In this document: positions 41,883 through 49,912 of the stretch, in pieces
Position numbering within the stretch: position 1 is the stretch's first letter
How the letters are laid out: each line of letters starts with the position of its first letter
Source of the DNA: JBEATZ01 sp041178545
GTDB taxonomy: Bacteria; Planctomycetota; UBA1135; UBA2386
Length of the DNA stretch: 64,000 nucleotides
Direction: 5' to 3'
Assembly (NCBI GenBank): GCA_041178545.1
Contig: JBEGVB010000167.1
Location: 1-64,000 of the forward strand
The notes under the pieces: model-generated
What the model was told of the DNA's origin: nothing
Seen by the model: the letters and a program-made list of their open reading frames with translations, nothing else
Database searches by the model: none
Program-made: the position numbers and the translations under genes

Positions 41883-42853
41883 AGAAGATCCTTGGGGTGC
41901 TGGGCCTGCTGCTTGCTGTCGTCGTCGCCACGACGGTCCTCTCGGCACAGCCCGACGGCACCTACACGTTCCTCAGCGCCTACAACCTGGAGAACCTCGC
42001 CCAGCGCATCGGGATGTTCGGCATCCTCAGCATCGCTGCGGCCTTCGTGATCCTCACGGGCGGCATCGACCTCTCGATCGGCTCGGTCGTGTGCGTGGCG
42101 GGGTGCATGCTCCCGTGGCTGCTGCGCGACGTGGGCGCAGACCCGCTGGTGGCCGTCCCTGCCGTGCTGGCGATGTGCGCAGGCATCGGGTTGTGGCACG
42201 GCATCCTGGTGGTGGGGCTGCGGCTGCAGCCGTTCGTGGTCACGCTGTGCGGACTGCTGCTCTACCGCGGCCTGATGCGGTGGTTCACCAACGACCAGAC
42301 CATGGGCCTCGGCACCGGGCTCGACGGCCTGCGCTGGTTCGCCACCGGACGCATCCCGTTGTTCGCAGGCTTCTCGCTGCCCGTCGCCGCACTGGTCCTG
42401 CTCGCGGTGGCGGTCGTTGCCGCGGTGTTCCTCGGTCGCACGGTGTGGGGCCGTCACCTGTTCGCCCTCGGCCGGAACGAGGAGGCTGCCCGGTTCTCGG
42501 GCGTGGCGACCGGGAGGCTCACCGTGCTCGCCTACGTGACCTGCTCCCTGCTCGCCGGTCTGGGCGGAATCCTCTTCGTCCTCTATGTCAACTCGGCCAC
42601 CGCTGCCAGCACGGGCAACTTCTTCGAGCTGTATGCCATTGCCGGCGCGGTCCTCGGCGGTGTCGCACTGCGGGGCGGCGAGGGCACGGTGCTGGGCGTC
42701 GTGCTCGGCGCCGCGCTCATGCAGGTGCTCTCCAACGCCATCGTGTTGGTGGGATCCTCCAACCAGCTGGAGTTCGCCATCGTCGGTGGCGTCATCCTCG
42801 CCGGGGCCGCTGCTGACGAGTTGGTGCGCCGCTTGGTGCGGCGCCGCCGCTGA
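41879..42853 (+). CDS. Sugar ABC transporter permease (RbsC-like)
   Basis: Inner-membrane permease of 324 residues with about nine helices. Family blocks are the FVILTGGIDLSIGSVV stretch, GLRLQPFVVTLCGLLLYRGL, the cytoplasmic EAA-like loop ALGRNEEAARFSGVATGRL, and the final AIVGGVILAGAAADELVRR. The ATG overlaps the ATPase stop (ATGA). It completes a binding-protein/ATPase/permease set for a monosaccharide or polyol. Confidence 0.95.
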   Translation: MKKILGVLGLLLAVVVATTVLSAQPDGTYTFLSAYNLENLAQRIGMFGILSIAAAFVILTGGIDLSIGSVVCVAGCMLPWLLRDVGADPLVAVPAVLAMCAGIGLWHGILVVGLRLQPFVVTLCGLLLYRGLMRWFTNDQTMGLGTGLDGLRWFATGRIPLFAGFSLPVAALVLLAVAVVAAVFLGRTVWGRHLFALGRNEEAARFSGVATGRLTVLAYVTCSLLAGLGGILFVLYVNSATAASTGNFFELYAIAGAVLGGVALRGGEGTVLGVVLGAALMQVLSNAIVLVGSSNQLEFAIVGGVILAGAAADELVRRLVRRRR

Positions 42854-42863
42854 GCCTCAGCGG
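42847..42863. terminator. Hairpin between convergent permease and zinc-ribbon genes
   Basis: CCGCTGAG (42847-42854) and CTCAGCGG (42856-42863) form an inverted repeat that contains both TGA stop codons. It could terminate transcription from either side. There is no flanking T-run. Confidence 0.35.
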
Positions 42864-43201
42864 AAGTGCAGGCCGCAGTCGGGACAGCGGTCCTTGCCGG
42901 CCGTGGCGAACCTCGTGCCGCACGCGGGGCAGTTGGTCTCGGCGGCATCGAAGTCGGCAGCGCAGTCGGTGGTGGGCAGACCCTCCCGCGCCAACATCTG
43001 GTCGAGGTGGCGGTCAAAGGTCTCCTTCGCCCTTGCCGCCTCGGCGCTCGCGACCGCGAGCCATGCCTTGGGGCTTCAAGCCGAACCGGGTAGCGGCCCG
43101 GTCCGCGAGCGGATGGCCGCCCGTTCCAGGACCTGCTGGATCTCACGCACGTAACCGGCCTGCCCTTGCAGCAGCACCACCATGTCGTTGCCGACGTCCA
43201 T
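42857..43201 (-). pseudogene. Zinc-ribbon protein gene with an in-frame TGA
   Basis: Read from ATG 43201 the frame gives 41 residues (MDVGNDMVVLLQGQAGYVRE, then IQQVLERAAIRSR and so on), then TGA at 43078-43076, then 72 more residues in the same frame to TGA at 42859-42857. The second part starts SPKAWLAVASAEAARAKETF and ends in a zinc ribbon, CPACGTRF and RCPDCGLHFR. The whole 114-codon unit has the layout of small DUF2007-like regulators (VLERAAIRSRTGPLPG, then a zinc ribbon), so the two halves are one gene. The stop may be a nonsense mutation, a sequencing error, or a recoded codon; see findings. Function unknown. Confidence 0.6.
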
Positions 43202-43269
43202 GACATGAGTATGGACCATGGTGCAACCCCGTGTCTTGCCCCGGGCTGCACGTGCGGCATCATCGGTGC

Positions 43270-44163
43270 GTGCGCATCGCCCTCGTCACCCGGAGCAACC
43301 TGCCCGACTGGGAGGTGGACGACCGCCACCTGCACGCTGCCCTCCATTCCCTCGGGGTGGCATTCGAGCGGCCGGTGTGGGACGACCCGTCGGTCGACTG
43401 GCGCGGGTTCGATGCCGTGCTGCTGCGCACCCCCTGGGACTACCAGGACAAGCTCGCGGCCTTCGTGCCGTGGGTGCGCCACGTCGGCTCGGTGACGCGG
43501 TTGTTCAACCCCGCCCCGGTCGTGCAGTGGAACGTGCACAAGCACTACCTGCGCGACCTCGAGCGGTGCGGCGTGCCCATCGCGCCCACCGTCTGGCTCG
43601 ACCGGGGAACCCGGGTCGACGTGGCTCGGCTCGTGCGCGAGCGCGGTTGGGACGCCGGGTTCCTCAAGCCATGTGTCGGTGCCACGGCGCGCGAGACGCT
43701 GCGGTTCGGGGCCGACCCTGCGGGGCTGCAGGCGGCACAGCAGCACGTCGACCGATTGCTGCCCGCGGAGGACCTGATCCTGCAGCCCTACCTCCGCAGC
43801 GTGGAGACTCGCGGTGAGTGGTCCGCGGTGTTCCTGGACGGCAGGCTCTCGCACTGCGTGCGCAAGGTCCCGGTGTCCGGCGACTACCGGGTGCAGGACG
43901 ACTTCGGGGCGAGCGACGGGCCGTACCGACCCACGGGAGCCGAGCTGGAACTGGCGCACCGTGCAGTTGCCGTGCTCGGGGACCCGGACGGTCCGTGCCC
44001 TGCAGGCGGTGTGCCGCTGCTGTACGGCCGCACGGACTTCCTGTGGCAGGACGATGGGAGCTGCGTGCTGACGGAGCTGGAGGTGGTGGAGCCGTCGCTC
44101 TTCTTCCGCCACCGTCCCGAGGCCGGTCTGGAGCTGGCGCGCGCGCTGCTGGCGCGGCTCTGA
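43270..44163 (+). CDS. ATP-grasp domain protein (RimK/glutathione synthetase-like)
   Basis: Predicted carboxylate-amine or carboxylate-thiol ligase of 297 residues. The N-terminal part (IALVTRSNLPDWEVDD and FDAVLLRTPWDYQD) forms the pre-ATP-grasp domain. Then come the ATP-binding lysine block GFLKPCVGATARETLRFG, LILQPYLRSVETRGEWSAVF, and the metal-binding acid pair in the final TELEVVEPSLFF. GTG 43270 is used, giving a start right at the first beta strand. It may form a peptide-like bond on a small molecule. The next gene encodes a cysteine synthase, which hints at a thiol compound but does not prove it. Confidence 0.82.
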   Translation: MRIALVTRSNLPDWEVDDRHLHAALHSLGVAFERPVWDDPSVDWRGFDAVLLRTPWDYQDKLAAFVPWVRHVGSVTRLFNPAPVVQWNVHKHYLRDLERCGVPIAPTVWLDRGTRVDVARLVRERGWDAGFLKPCVGATARETLRFGADPAGLQAAQQHVDRLLPAEDLILQPYLRSVETRGEWSAVFLDGRLSHCVRKVPVSGDYRVQDDFGASDGPYRPTGAELELAHRAVAVLGDPDGPCPAGGVPLLYGRTDFLWQDDGSCVLTELEVVEPSLFFRHRPEAGLELARALLARL

Positions 44164-44232
44164 GCACCCGGAACCCTGTGCGTACGCACACCGGCCCGTG
44201 GCAGCATTCCGCGTCGACGCGACCTTGATGGG

Positions 44233-45261
44233 ATGACCATCCACACTTCGTCGCCCGCGCAGGCCCGGTCGGTGGCTGCGCTGCGGCAGCTGGTGGGCAA
44301 CACGCCCATGCTCGAGGTGCTCTATCGGTTCGACGGCCGGCCGCGGCGCCTGTACGCGAAGTACGAGTCGATGAACATGACCGGGTCGGTCAAGGACCGC
44401 ATGGCCTGCCACATCCTCGCGGAGGCGATCGCCAGCGAGCAGCTCAAGCCAGGCGACACCATCGTCGAGGCCAGCTCGGGCAACACCGGCATCTCGTTCG
44501 CGGCCCTCGGTCGCGCGCTCGGGCACGCCGTGCGGGTCTACATGCCGGACTGGATGAGTCCCGAGCGGTCCCAGCTCATCCGCAGCCTCGGTGCCGAGGT
44601 CGTGCCCGTGAGCCACGCGCAGGGTGGCTTCGTCGGCTCGGTGCAGATGGCGGAGAACGAGGCCCGTGGGCGTCCCGACGTGTTCCTGCCGCGCCAGTTC
44701 GAGAACCAGGCCAACGTGCGCGCGCACGCGAGCACGACGGGCCCCGAGATCCTGCTTCAGCTGGAGGCCTACGGGCAGCGGCCCGGGGCCTTTGTCGCGG
44801 GAGTGGGCACCGGGGGCACCGTGATGGGAGTGGGAAGGGCCTTGCGCGCTGCGTTCCCCAGGGTGCGCGTGCACCCGCTGGAGCCGGCCAACTCGCCCAC
44901 GCTGCGCACGGGCCACAAGAGCGGCACGCACCGCATCCAGGGCATCAGCGACGAGTTCGTCCCTGCGGTCGTGGACCTCGAGTACCTCGACGACATCGTC
45001 GACATATGGGACGGTGACGCGATCCTCATGGCGCAGGCCCTCGCCAGGCAGCTCGGGCTCGCCGTGGGCATCAGCTCGGGCGCCAACTTCCTCGGTGCCG
45101 CGCAGGTGGTGGAGTCCCTCGGCTCCGACGCGGCGGTGGTGACGGTCTTCTGCGACTCCAACAAGAAGTACCTTTCCACCGACCTGTGCCGCGAGGAACC
45201 GGTGTTGGACCACTACCAGGCCCCGCGCGTCGAGCTGGTGGGCTTCCGCGCGGTGCGCTAG
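44233..45261 (+). CDS. PLP-dependent cysteine synthase family protein
   Basis: Fold-type II PLP enzyme of 342 residues. K54 in NMTGSVKDRM is the cofactor lysine. EASSGNTGISFAALG is the substrate-binding loop, GVGTGGTVMGVGRAL the phosphate cup, and GISSGANFLGAA the pyridine-nitrogen Ser region. This is the cysteine synthase/cystathionine beta-synthase family; O-acetylserine sulfhydrylase is most likely but a diaminopropionate-type or other beta-replacement activity cannot be excluded. The order after the ATP-grasp gene and before the AKR gene (nine bases) suggests one unit. Confidence 0.9.
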   Translation: MTIHTSSPAQARSVAALRQLVGNTPMLEVLYRFDGRPRRLYAKYESMNMTGSVKDRMACHILAEAIASEQLKPGDTIVEASSGNTGISFAALGRALGHAVRVYMPDWMSPERSQLIRSLGAEVVPVSHAQGGFVGSVQMAENEARGRPDVFLPRQFENQANVRAHASTTGPEILLQLEAYGQRPGAFVAGVGTGGTVMGVGRALRAAFPRVRVHPLEPANSPTLRTGHKSGTHRIQGISDEFVPAVVDLEYLDDIVDIWDGDAILMAQALARQLGLAVGISSGANFLGAAQVVESLGSDAAVVTVFCDSNKKYLSTDLCREEPVLDHYQAPRVELVGFRAVR

Positions 45262-45270
45262 CCTCGGGGC

Positions 45271-46197
45271 ATGGAGCGGATCCGCGTGCCCGGCACCGGG
45301 GTCGAGTTGACGCGCCTCGGCTTCGGCACGTGGCGCACGGTGTCCGACGGTGCCGGTGGAGGTGCCGGCCTGGCCCTGCTGCACCGAGCCCACGGTCTCG
45401 GCATCCGCTTCTTCGACCTCGCCGACGTCTATGCGGAGGGCGGTGCCGAGCGGTTGTTCGGGCGGTTCCTCGCGGAGGTGCCGCGCGAGTCCGTGGTGGT
45501 GGGCACCAAGGTGGGCCTGCCGGTCGACGGCGAGGTGCGCGGGCGCGGGCTGGGTCGCGACCACGTGCTGCGCTCGGTCGACGCGAGCCTGCGCCGCATC
45601 GGCACGTCGTGGGTCGACGTCTACACCTGCCACCGCGAGGACCCGGCCACTCCGCTCGGACAGGTGGTGTCGACCATGACCGAGGTGGTGCGCAGCGGCA
45701 GGGCGCGGTGCTGGGGCACGTCGCACTGGGCGCCGCAGACCCTGCGGCGCGCGCATGCCCTGGCCCTGGCAACCGGCGGGGAGCCGCCGCGCGTCGAGCA
45801 GCCCGGCCTGAGCCTCCTCGACCGTTCGGCAGAGGCCGAGTTGCTGCCTGCCTGCGAGGAGCTGGGCATGGCAGTCACGGCACACAGCGTGCTCGCCGAG
45901 GGCCGGCTTGCGTGCCGCGCTACCGAGGCCGGGGAGGAGCCGCGCCTCCAGCGGCTCGCTGCCCTGGCGCGCGGCGCCGGGCTGCAGCCTGCCGCCCTTG
46001 CACTTGCCTGGGCGGTTGCACACGGAGGGGTGTCCTGCACCCTGCTCGGTGCCTCGCGCGTGGAACAGCTGGATGCGGCCGTGGCCGCCGCACAGTTCCG
46101 CCTCGGCCCCGGGCTGTTGCACGAACTCGATGTCGTGTTCCCGCCGCGCCAACGGCCGCGCTGGCTCCGCTGGCTGCGCCGGGTCCTGCGCGGCTGA
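45271..46197 (+). CDS. Aldo/keto reductase family protein
   Basis: NADP-dependent TIM-barrel oxidoreductase of 308 residues. The catalytic tetrad is visible: D49 and Y54 (FFDLADVYAEG), K80 (VGTKVGL) and H121 (YTCHRED). The gene starts nine bases after the cysteine synthase stop and has TAGCCT six bases before its ATG, so it may also have its own leaderless promoter. Substrate unknown. Confidence 0.92.
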   Translation: MERIRVPGTGVELTRLGFGTWRTVSDGAGGGAGLALLHRAHGLGIRFFDLADVYAEGGAERLFGRFLAEVPRESVVVGTKVGLPVDGEVRGRGLGRDHVLRSVDASLRRIGTSWVDVYTCHREDPATPLGQVVSTMTEVVRSGRARCWGTSHWAPQTLRRAHALALATGGEPPRVEQPGLSLLDRSAEAELLPACEELGMAVTAHSVLAEGRLACRATEAGEEPRLQRLAALARGAGLQPAALALAWAVAHGGVSCTLLGASRVEQLDAAVAAAQFRLGPGLLHELDVVFPPRQRPRWLRWLRRVLRG

Positions 46198-46220
46198 GCG
46201 GGGCGGGTCCTTCGGCAACC

Positions 46221-46248
46221 TTGACCGAGCAGGTTGCTGCCCTAGTGT
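46221..46248 (+). promoter_or_regulatory. Candidate leaderless promoter of the thioredoxin gene
   Basis: TTGACC (46221-46226), a 16-base spacer and TAGTGT (46243-46248) are followed by the GTG start only seven bases later, so transcription would begin at or next to the start codon. Confidence 0.5.
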
Positions 46249-46255
46249 TGCCCCC

Positions 46256-47041
46256 GTGAAGACCCCAGCGCACGTGTTCGATGTGAGTGCCGCCACCTTC
46301 CAGCAGACGGTGGTGGAGCGTTCGATGAAGATGCCCGTGCTGCTCGACTTCTGGGCGAGCTGGTGCGGTCCCTGCAAGACCCTCGGCCCGGTGCTCGAGA
46401 AGCTCGCCGAGGAGTACCAGGGGGCCTTCGCGCTCGGCAAGGTCGACACCGAGGCGGAGCAGGACCTCGCCTATGCCTTCCAGGTGCAGGGCATCCCGTT
46501 CTGCGTGCTCATCGAGCAAGGGCGTCCCACCGATGCCTTCCAGGGCGCACTGCCGGAACCAGAGTTGAGGAAGTTCCTGCACCGCAACGGCATCGAGCCG
46601 TTGGCAGCACCTGCAGGCGAGGAGGAGGCTGAGAAACCGCCTGCCGTCGACCCCAACAGCCCTGCAGCCCGCTTCGAGCGAGCGCGTGCGGCAGCTGCGC
46701 GTGGCCGCGCTGCAGAGGCGCGCGAGGCCTTGGCCGGCTTTCCCGAGGAGGACCCGCTCATCGACCGGGTGAACCGCATCCTCGCCGGGTGCGAGTGGCT
46801 GGAGGCCCAGCTGCCGGAGAACGGGTCGCCTGCTGCCCGTGCGCTCGCCGAGGCACGTGCAGCCTTCGTGGCAGGTGCTGCAGAGCCTGCCATGGAACTG
46901 GTGCTGGATGCAGCCGCTGCCGACCGCTCCTTCCACGGTGGGCTGCCGCGCAAGGCAATGCTGCTGTGCTTCGCGGTGCTGGGCGAGGAGGACGAGCGCT
47001 GCGACACCTACCGGCGCAGGCTCGCCACGCTGCTGTACTGA
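46256..47041 (+). CDS. CnoX/YbbN-like thioredoxin with TPR-like C-terminal domain
   Basis: Cytoplasmic chaperone-like thioredoxin of 261 residues. Residues 1-110 form a thioredoxin fold with the active CGPC (C37 and C40 in FWASWCGPCK) and the cis-Pro in QGIPFCVL. After a linker, residues 140-261 are helical (RFERARAAAARGRAAEAREA, DEERCDTYRRRLATLLY-like end) as in CnoX. CnoX-type proteins protect chaperonin and DnaK clients from oxidation. Unlike the E. coli protein this one keeps both cysteines. Confidence 0.9.
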   Translation: MKTPAHVFDVSAATFQQTVVERSMKMPVLLDFWASWCGPCKTLGPVLEKLAEEYQGAFALGKVDTEAEQDLAYAFQVQGIPFCVLIEQGRPTDAFQGALPEPELRKFLHRNGIEPLAAPAGEEEAEKPPAVDPNSPAARFERARAAAARGRAAEAREALAGFPEEDPLIDRVNRILAGCEWLEAQLPENGSPAARALAEARAAFVAGAAEPAMELVLDAAAADRSFHGGLPRKAMLLCFAVLGEEDERCDTYRRRLATLLY

Positions 47042-47062
47042 CCGACTGCGAGTGGCTTGCGA

Positions 47063-48793
47063 CTACTTGGGGCGCACGCCACCCGGTGCCGAGGGCTGTC
47101 CCGGTGCCTGGGGCTGTGCCGGTGCCGACGGCTGCGGCTTGGGTGCACCCACCGAGTAGACCTGACCACCACACGACTTTGCGATGCGGTCCAGCAACTG
47201 CATCTTGGCCTCACCGAAGCCGATGCAGTGGATGCGTGTGCGTCGGAAGGTGTTCATGCGCACCACGTCGTCGACGAGCCAGTCGTCGAGAACGTACGGG
47301 CCGTGGTAGACCAGCATCTCGGTGCGCGCCGCCGCGGCCCCGTACTCGGTGTCCACGACCACCTGGTCCTCGCCGTAGTCCTTGTCCTTGACCTCGAAGT
47401 CGTCCCACGAGGGAGCACCGTCGGACAGGAGGAAGATGGTGTCGCAGCCCTCCTTGAGCGTGTTGGGGTCGACGTAGGCAGCCTCCTCGACCGTGCCCTT
47501 GCCGGCGAGGCCGAACGCGCGGCGCAGGCCCGAGTGCATGTTGGTCTTGCCGCGAAGCACGCCGTCGGGAGCCTTCACCGGGTCCGGCTTCTCGGGCTTG
47601 ATGGCGTCGAGCTCGGCGATCGCCTTGGCCACGTTGGCCTTGGTGGCGCGCACCATGCCCTTGGTCGACTCGAAGCTGCCGCTGCTGTCCCCGAACCAGA
47701 CGATGCTGAAGTACTTCTCGCCGGACAGGCGCTGCAGCGAGATCTTGAGCTGCTCGCGGGCCAGGTCCCAGCGCGTCTTGATGACGGCCCAGGGCAGGTC
47801 GCCCTCGTCGGGCATCACTCCCTTGGGCTTCTTCTGCTTGGGGCCCGTGAGCGGACCGCTCGGCTTGACGCTCGGCGAGATCTCGCGGCACATGGAGTCG
47901 GACAGGTCCAGCACGTAGCAGATGCGCTCCCCGTCGCTCTCGATGCCGAAGAAACTCGGCCTCACGACCGTTCGTCCCGCAGCAGGAGCCTTCACGTCCC
48001 CGCGCTCCAGCAGTGCCAGCCACGACGCAGGGTCCATGAAGGGGGCGGGTGCGTTGAGCAGCGGCTGCAGCAGCCGTGCGACCTGGACCTTCATGGTCTC
48101 GGTCAGGGCCACGTCCTCCGCGAGGAGCGAGATGTAGGCCCGCAGGCCTTGGCGGAAGGTCTCGTCGTTGACGCGCTTCGCGTTCTCGAGGATTGCCCCG
48201 GTCATGGCGCCCAACAGCACGACGCGGTCGGCCTCCTTCTCCTTCTTCGGGAACTCCGCACAGGCCTGCACGATGGCACCCGTGAGCTGGTCGCTCTGCG
48301 CCATCCCGAGCGCGAGGATGCCGCATGCGCGCTGCAACGGGGTCTTGGCCCTGGTCGCAACCTCGAGCACGTCGGTTGCACCGCCGTTGCGAGCCTGGTT
48401 GCGCAGCGTGAGCACCCACAGCCACGCGTCGATCGGCTTGTCGTTTGCCGTGCGCAACAGCGCGAGCTGGGGCGCGAACTCCTGCCCGCCGAAGTCGCGG
48501 CCCAGCATCGTGGCCACCGTGTACCGCGTGTACTCCGGGTACTGCTTCGAGGTCTGGTAGTCCGTCTTCAGGATCTCGAGGGCCTCGGGGCGTCGGGACT
48601 TCGAGAGCGCGTCCCGGCCCTGCGTGTGGTAGCGGAAGGGCAACCGCTTCATGACCTCCCGGTATCGGGCGATCGCCTCCTCGTAGGTGGTGGGTTCGGT
48701 GGGCGCCTGCGCGACGGCAGGTGGTGCAGTTGCCAGCAGCGCAGCTGCGGCGAGCAACAAGCCGAGGGGACGAGTGGCGGGGCTCGTGGTCAT
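47063..48793 (-). CDS. Secreted VWA-domain protein
   Basis: Exported protein of 576 residues: signal peptide (GLLLAAAALLATAPPAVAQ), about 240 residues of helical HEAT-like repeats, and a von Willebrand A domain with MIDAS motif CYVLDLSDSMCREI and TIFLLSDGAPSW. The C terminus is a low-complexity Pro/Gln/Ala/Gly tail. The domain order is like that of the protein at 20865-22544, so the two are probably distant paralogues. Function unknown; a metal-dependent scaffold or adhesion role is likely. Confidence 0.85.
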   Translation of the reverse strand: MTTSPATRPLGLLLAAAALLATAPPAVAQAPTEPTTYEEAIARYREVMKRLPFRYHTQGRDALSKSRRPEALEILKTDYQTSKQYPEYTRYTVATMLGRDFGGQEFAPQLALLRTANDKPIDAWLWVLTLRNQARNGGATDVLEVATRAKTPLQRACGILALGMAQSDQLTGAIVQACAEFPKKEKEADRVVLLGAMTGAILENAKRVNDETFRQGLRAYISLLAEDVALTETMKVQVARLLQPLLNAPAPFMDPASWLALLERGDVKAPAAGRTVVRPSFFGIESDGERICYVLDLSDSMCREISPSVKPSGPLTGPKQKKPKGVMPDEGDLPWAVIKTRWDLAREQLKISLQRLSGEKYFSIVWFGDSSGSFESTKGMVRATKANVAKAIAELDAIKPEKPDPVKAPDGVLRGKTNMHSGLRRAFGLAGKGTVEEAAYVDPNTLKEGCDTIFLLSDGAPSWDDFEVKDKDYGEDQVVVDTEYGAAAARTEMLVYHGPYVLDDWLVDDVVRMNTFRRTRIHCIGFGEAKMQLLDRIAKSCGGQVYSVGAPKPQPSAPAQPQAPGQPSAPGGVRPK

Positions 48794-48886
48794 GGGGGGT
48801 CCTCGCAGGCCGATGCAGCCTACCCGATCGACTCGCGGACGGGATGCCTCCACCGGGAGTGGATCCAGGTCGAGGGTTGAATCCGC

Positions 48887-49912
48887 ATGAGTCGCGACCC
48901 ACCCCCCGGCACAATCAAACCCATGTCCAGACCCACGATCGTCCTCGGGGACCGAAAGCCACCCGGCGAGGCCCTGGTGCGGGCCGCGCGCATCCTCGTC
49001 CCGCTCGCCATCCTGCCCATCGTCGCGCTCACGACGTTCTACACCGTGCCTGCCGAGTCGGTGGGCGTCGTGCAGCGGTTCGGGGCCTTCGTCGGCATCG
49101 AGGAGCCGGGACCCCACTTCCGCCTGCCGTTCGGCATCGACAGCGTGTCGGTGGTGCCGGTGCGACGCCAGCTCAAGCTCGAGTTCGGCTTCGGCAGCCG
49201 CGACTACTCCAACCCGGACCAGGTGGGCGAGGACCCGCAGCGCGAGCGGTCGATGGTGACCGGGGACCTCAACTCGGCGATGGTCGAGTGGGTGGTGCAG
49301 TACCACATCTCCGACCCGCGGCTCTGGCTGTTCCACACGCGGGACCCGGGCTGGACGCTGCGGGACCTCAGCGAAGCGGTCATGCGCGAGGTCGTGGGCG
49401 ACCGCACCGTGGACGAGGTCATCACCGTGGGCCGCCAGGAAATCGAGTCAGCAGCGCTGGTGCGGCTGCGCGAACTCGCTTCGCAGTACCAGCTCGGCGT
49501 CGGGATCGACCTGCTGCAGCTCAAGAACGTGAATCCCCCGGAGCAGGTGCAGTCCTCGTTCAACGAGGTCAACAAGGCGCAACAGGACCGCGAGAACATG
49601 ATCAACGTCGCCAACGGCGAGTACAACACGGTCGTGCCGCGTGCAGAGGGTGAGGCAGCGCAGAAGATCAGCGAGGCCGAGGGCTACAAGCTCAAGCGCG
49701 TGAACGAGGCATTGGGTGACGCCTCGGCGTTCCAGGCCGTGTTGGCGGAGTACGTGAAGGCGCCCGAGATCACGCGCACGCGGCTCTACCTCGAGACCAT
49801 GGCCGAGGTGCTCTCGTCCGTGCAGGACAAGTGGATTGTCGACGAGCGCGTGACGCAATTGCTGCCCGTGCTCCAGCAGCCGTCCCCTGCGGCGACGGAG
49901 GTGCGCAAGTGA
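48887..49912 (+). CDS. hflK: HflK, SPFH-domain subunit of the FtsH regulator complex
   Basis: Membrane-anchored SPFH/band-7 protein of 341 residues (ATG 48887; ATG 48923 also possible). One helix (ILVPLAILPIVALTTFYTV) precedes the SPFH domain (ESVGVVQRFGAFVGIEEPGPHFRLPF, read in parts), which ends in a coiled coil: EVNKAQQDRENMINVANGEYN, EGEAAQKISEAEGYKLKRVN. HflK and HflC form a cage around FtsH that modulates membrane-protein degradation. GTGA overlap with hflC indicates coupling. Confidence 0.93.
   Translation: MSRDPPPGTIKPMSRPTIVLGDRKPPGEALVRAARILVPLAILPIVALTTFYTVPAESVGVVQRFGAFVGIEEPGPHFRLPFGIDSVSVVPVRRQLKLEFGFGSRDYSNPDQVGEDPQRERSMVTGDLNSAMVEWVVQYHISDPRLWLFHTRDPGWTLRDLSEAVMREVVGDRTVDEVITVGRQEIESAALVRLRELASQYQLGVGIDLLQLKNVNPPEQVQSSFNEVNKAQQDRENMINVANGEYNTVVPRAEGEAAQKISEAEGYKLKRVNEALGDASAFQAVLAEYVKAPEITRTRLYLETMAEVLSSVQDKWIVDERVTQLLPVLQQPSPAATEVRK

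Noticed and set aside
42583..46449. Open frame of about 1288 codons on the minus strand opposite the ATP-grasp, cysteine synthase and AKR genes
   Set aside because: It is antisense to well-recognised genes and has low-complexity Arg/His/Glu-rich composition, as expected from GC-rich antisense frames.
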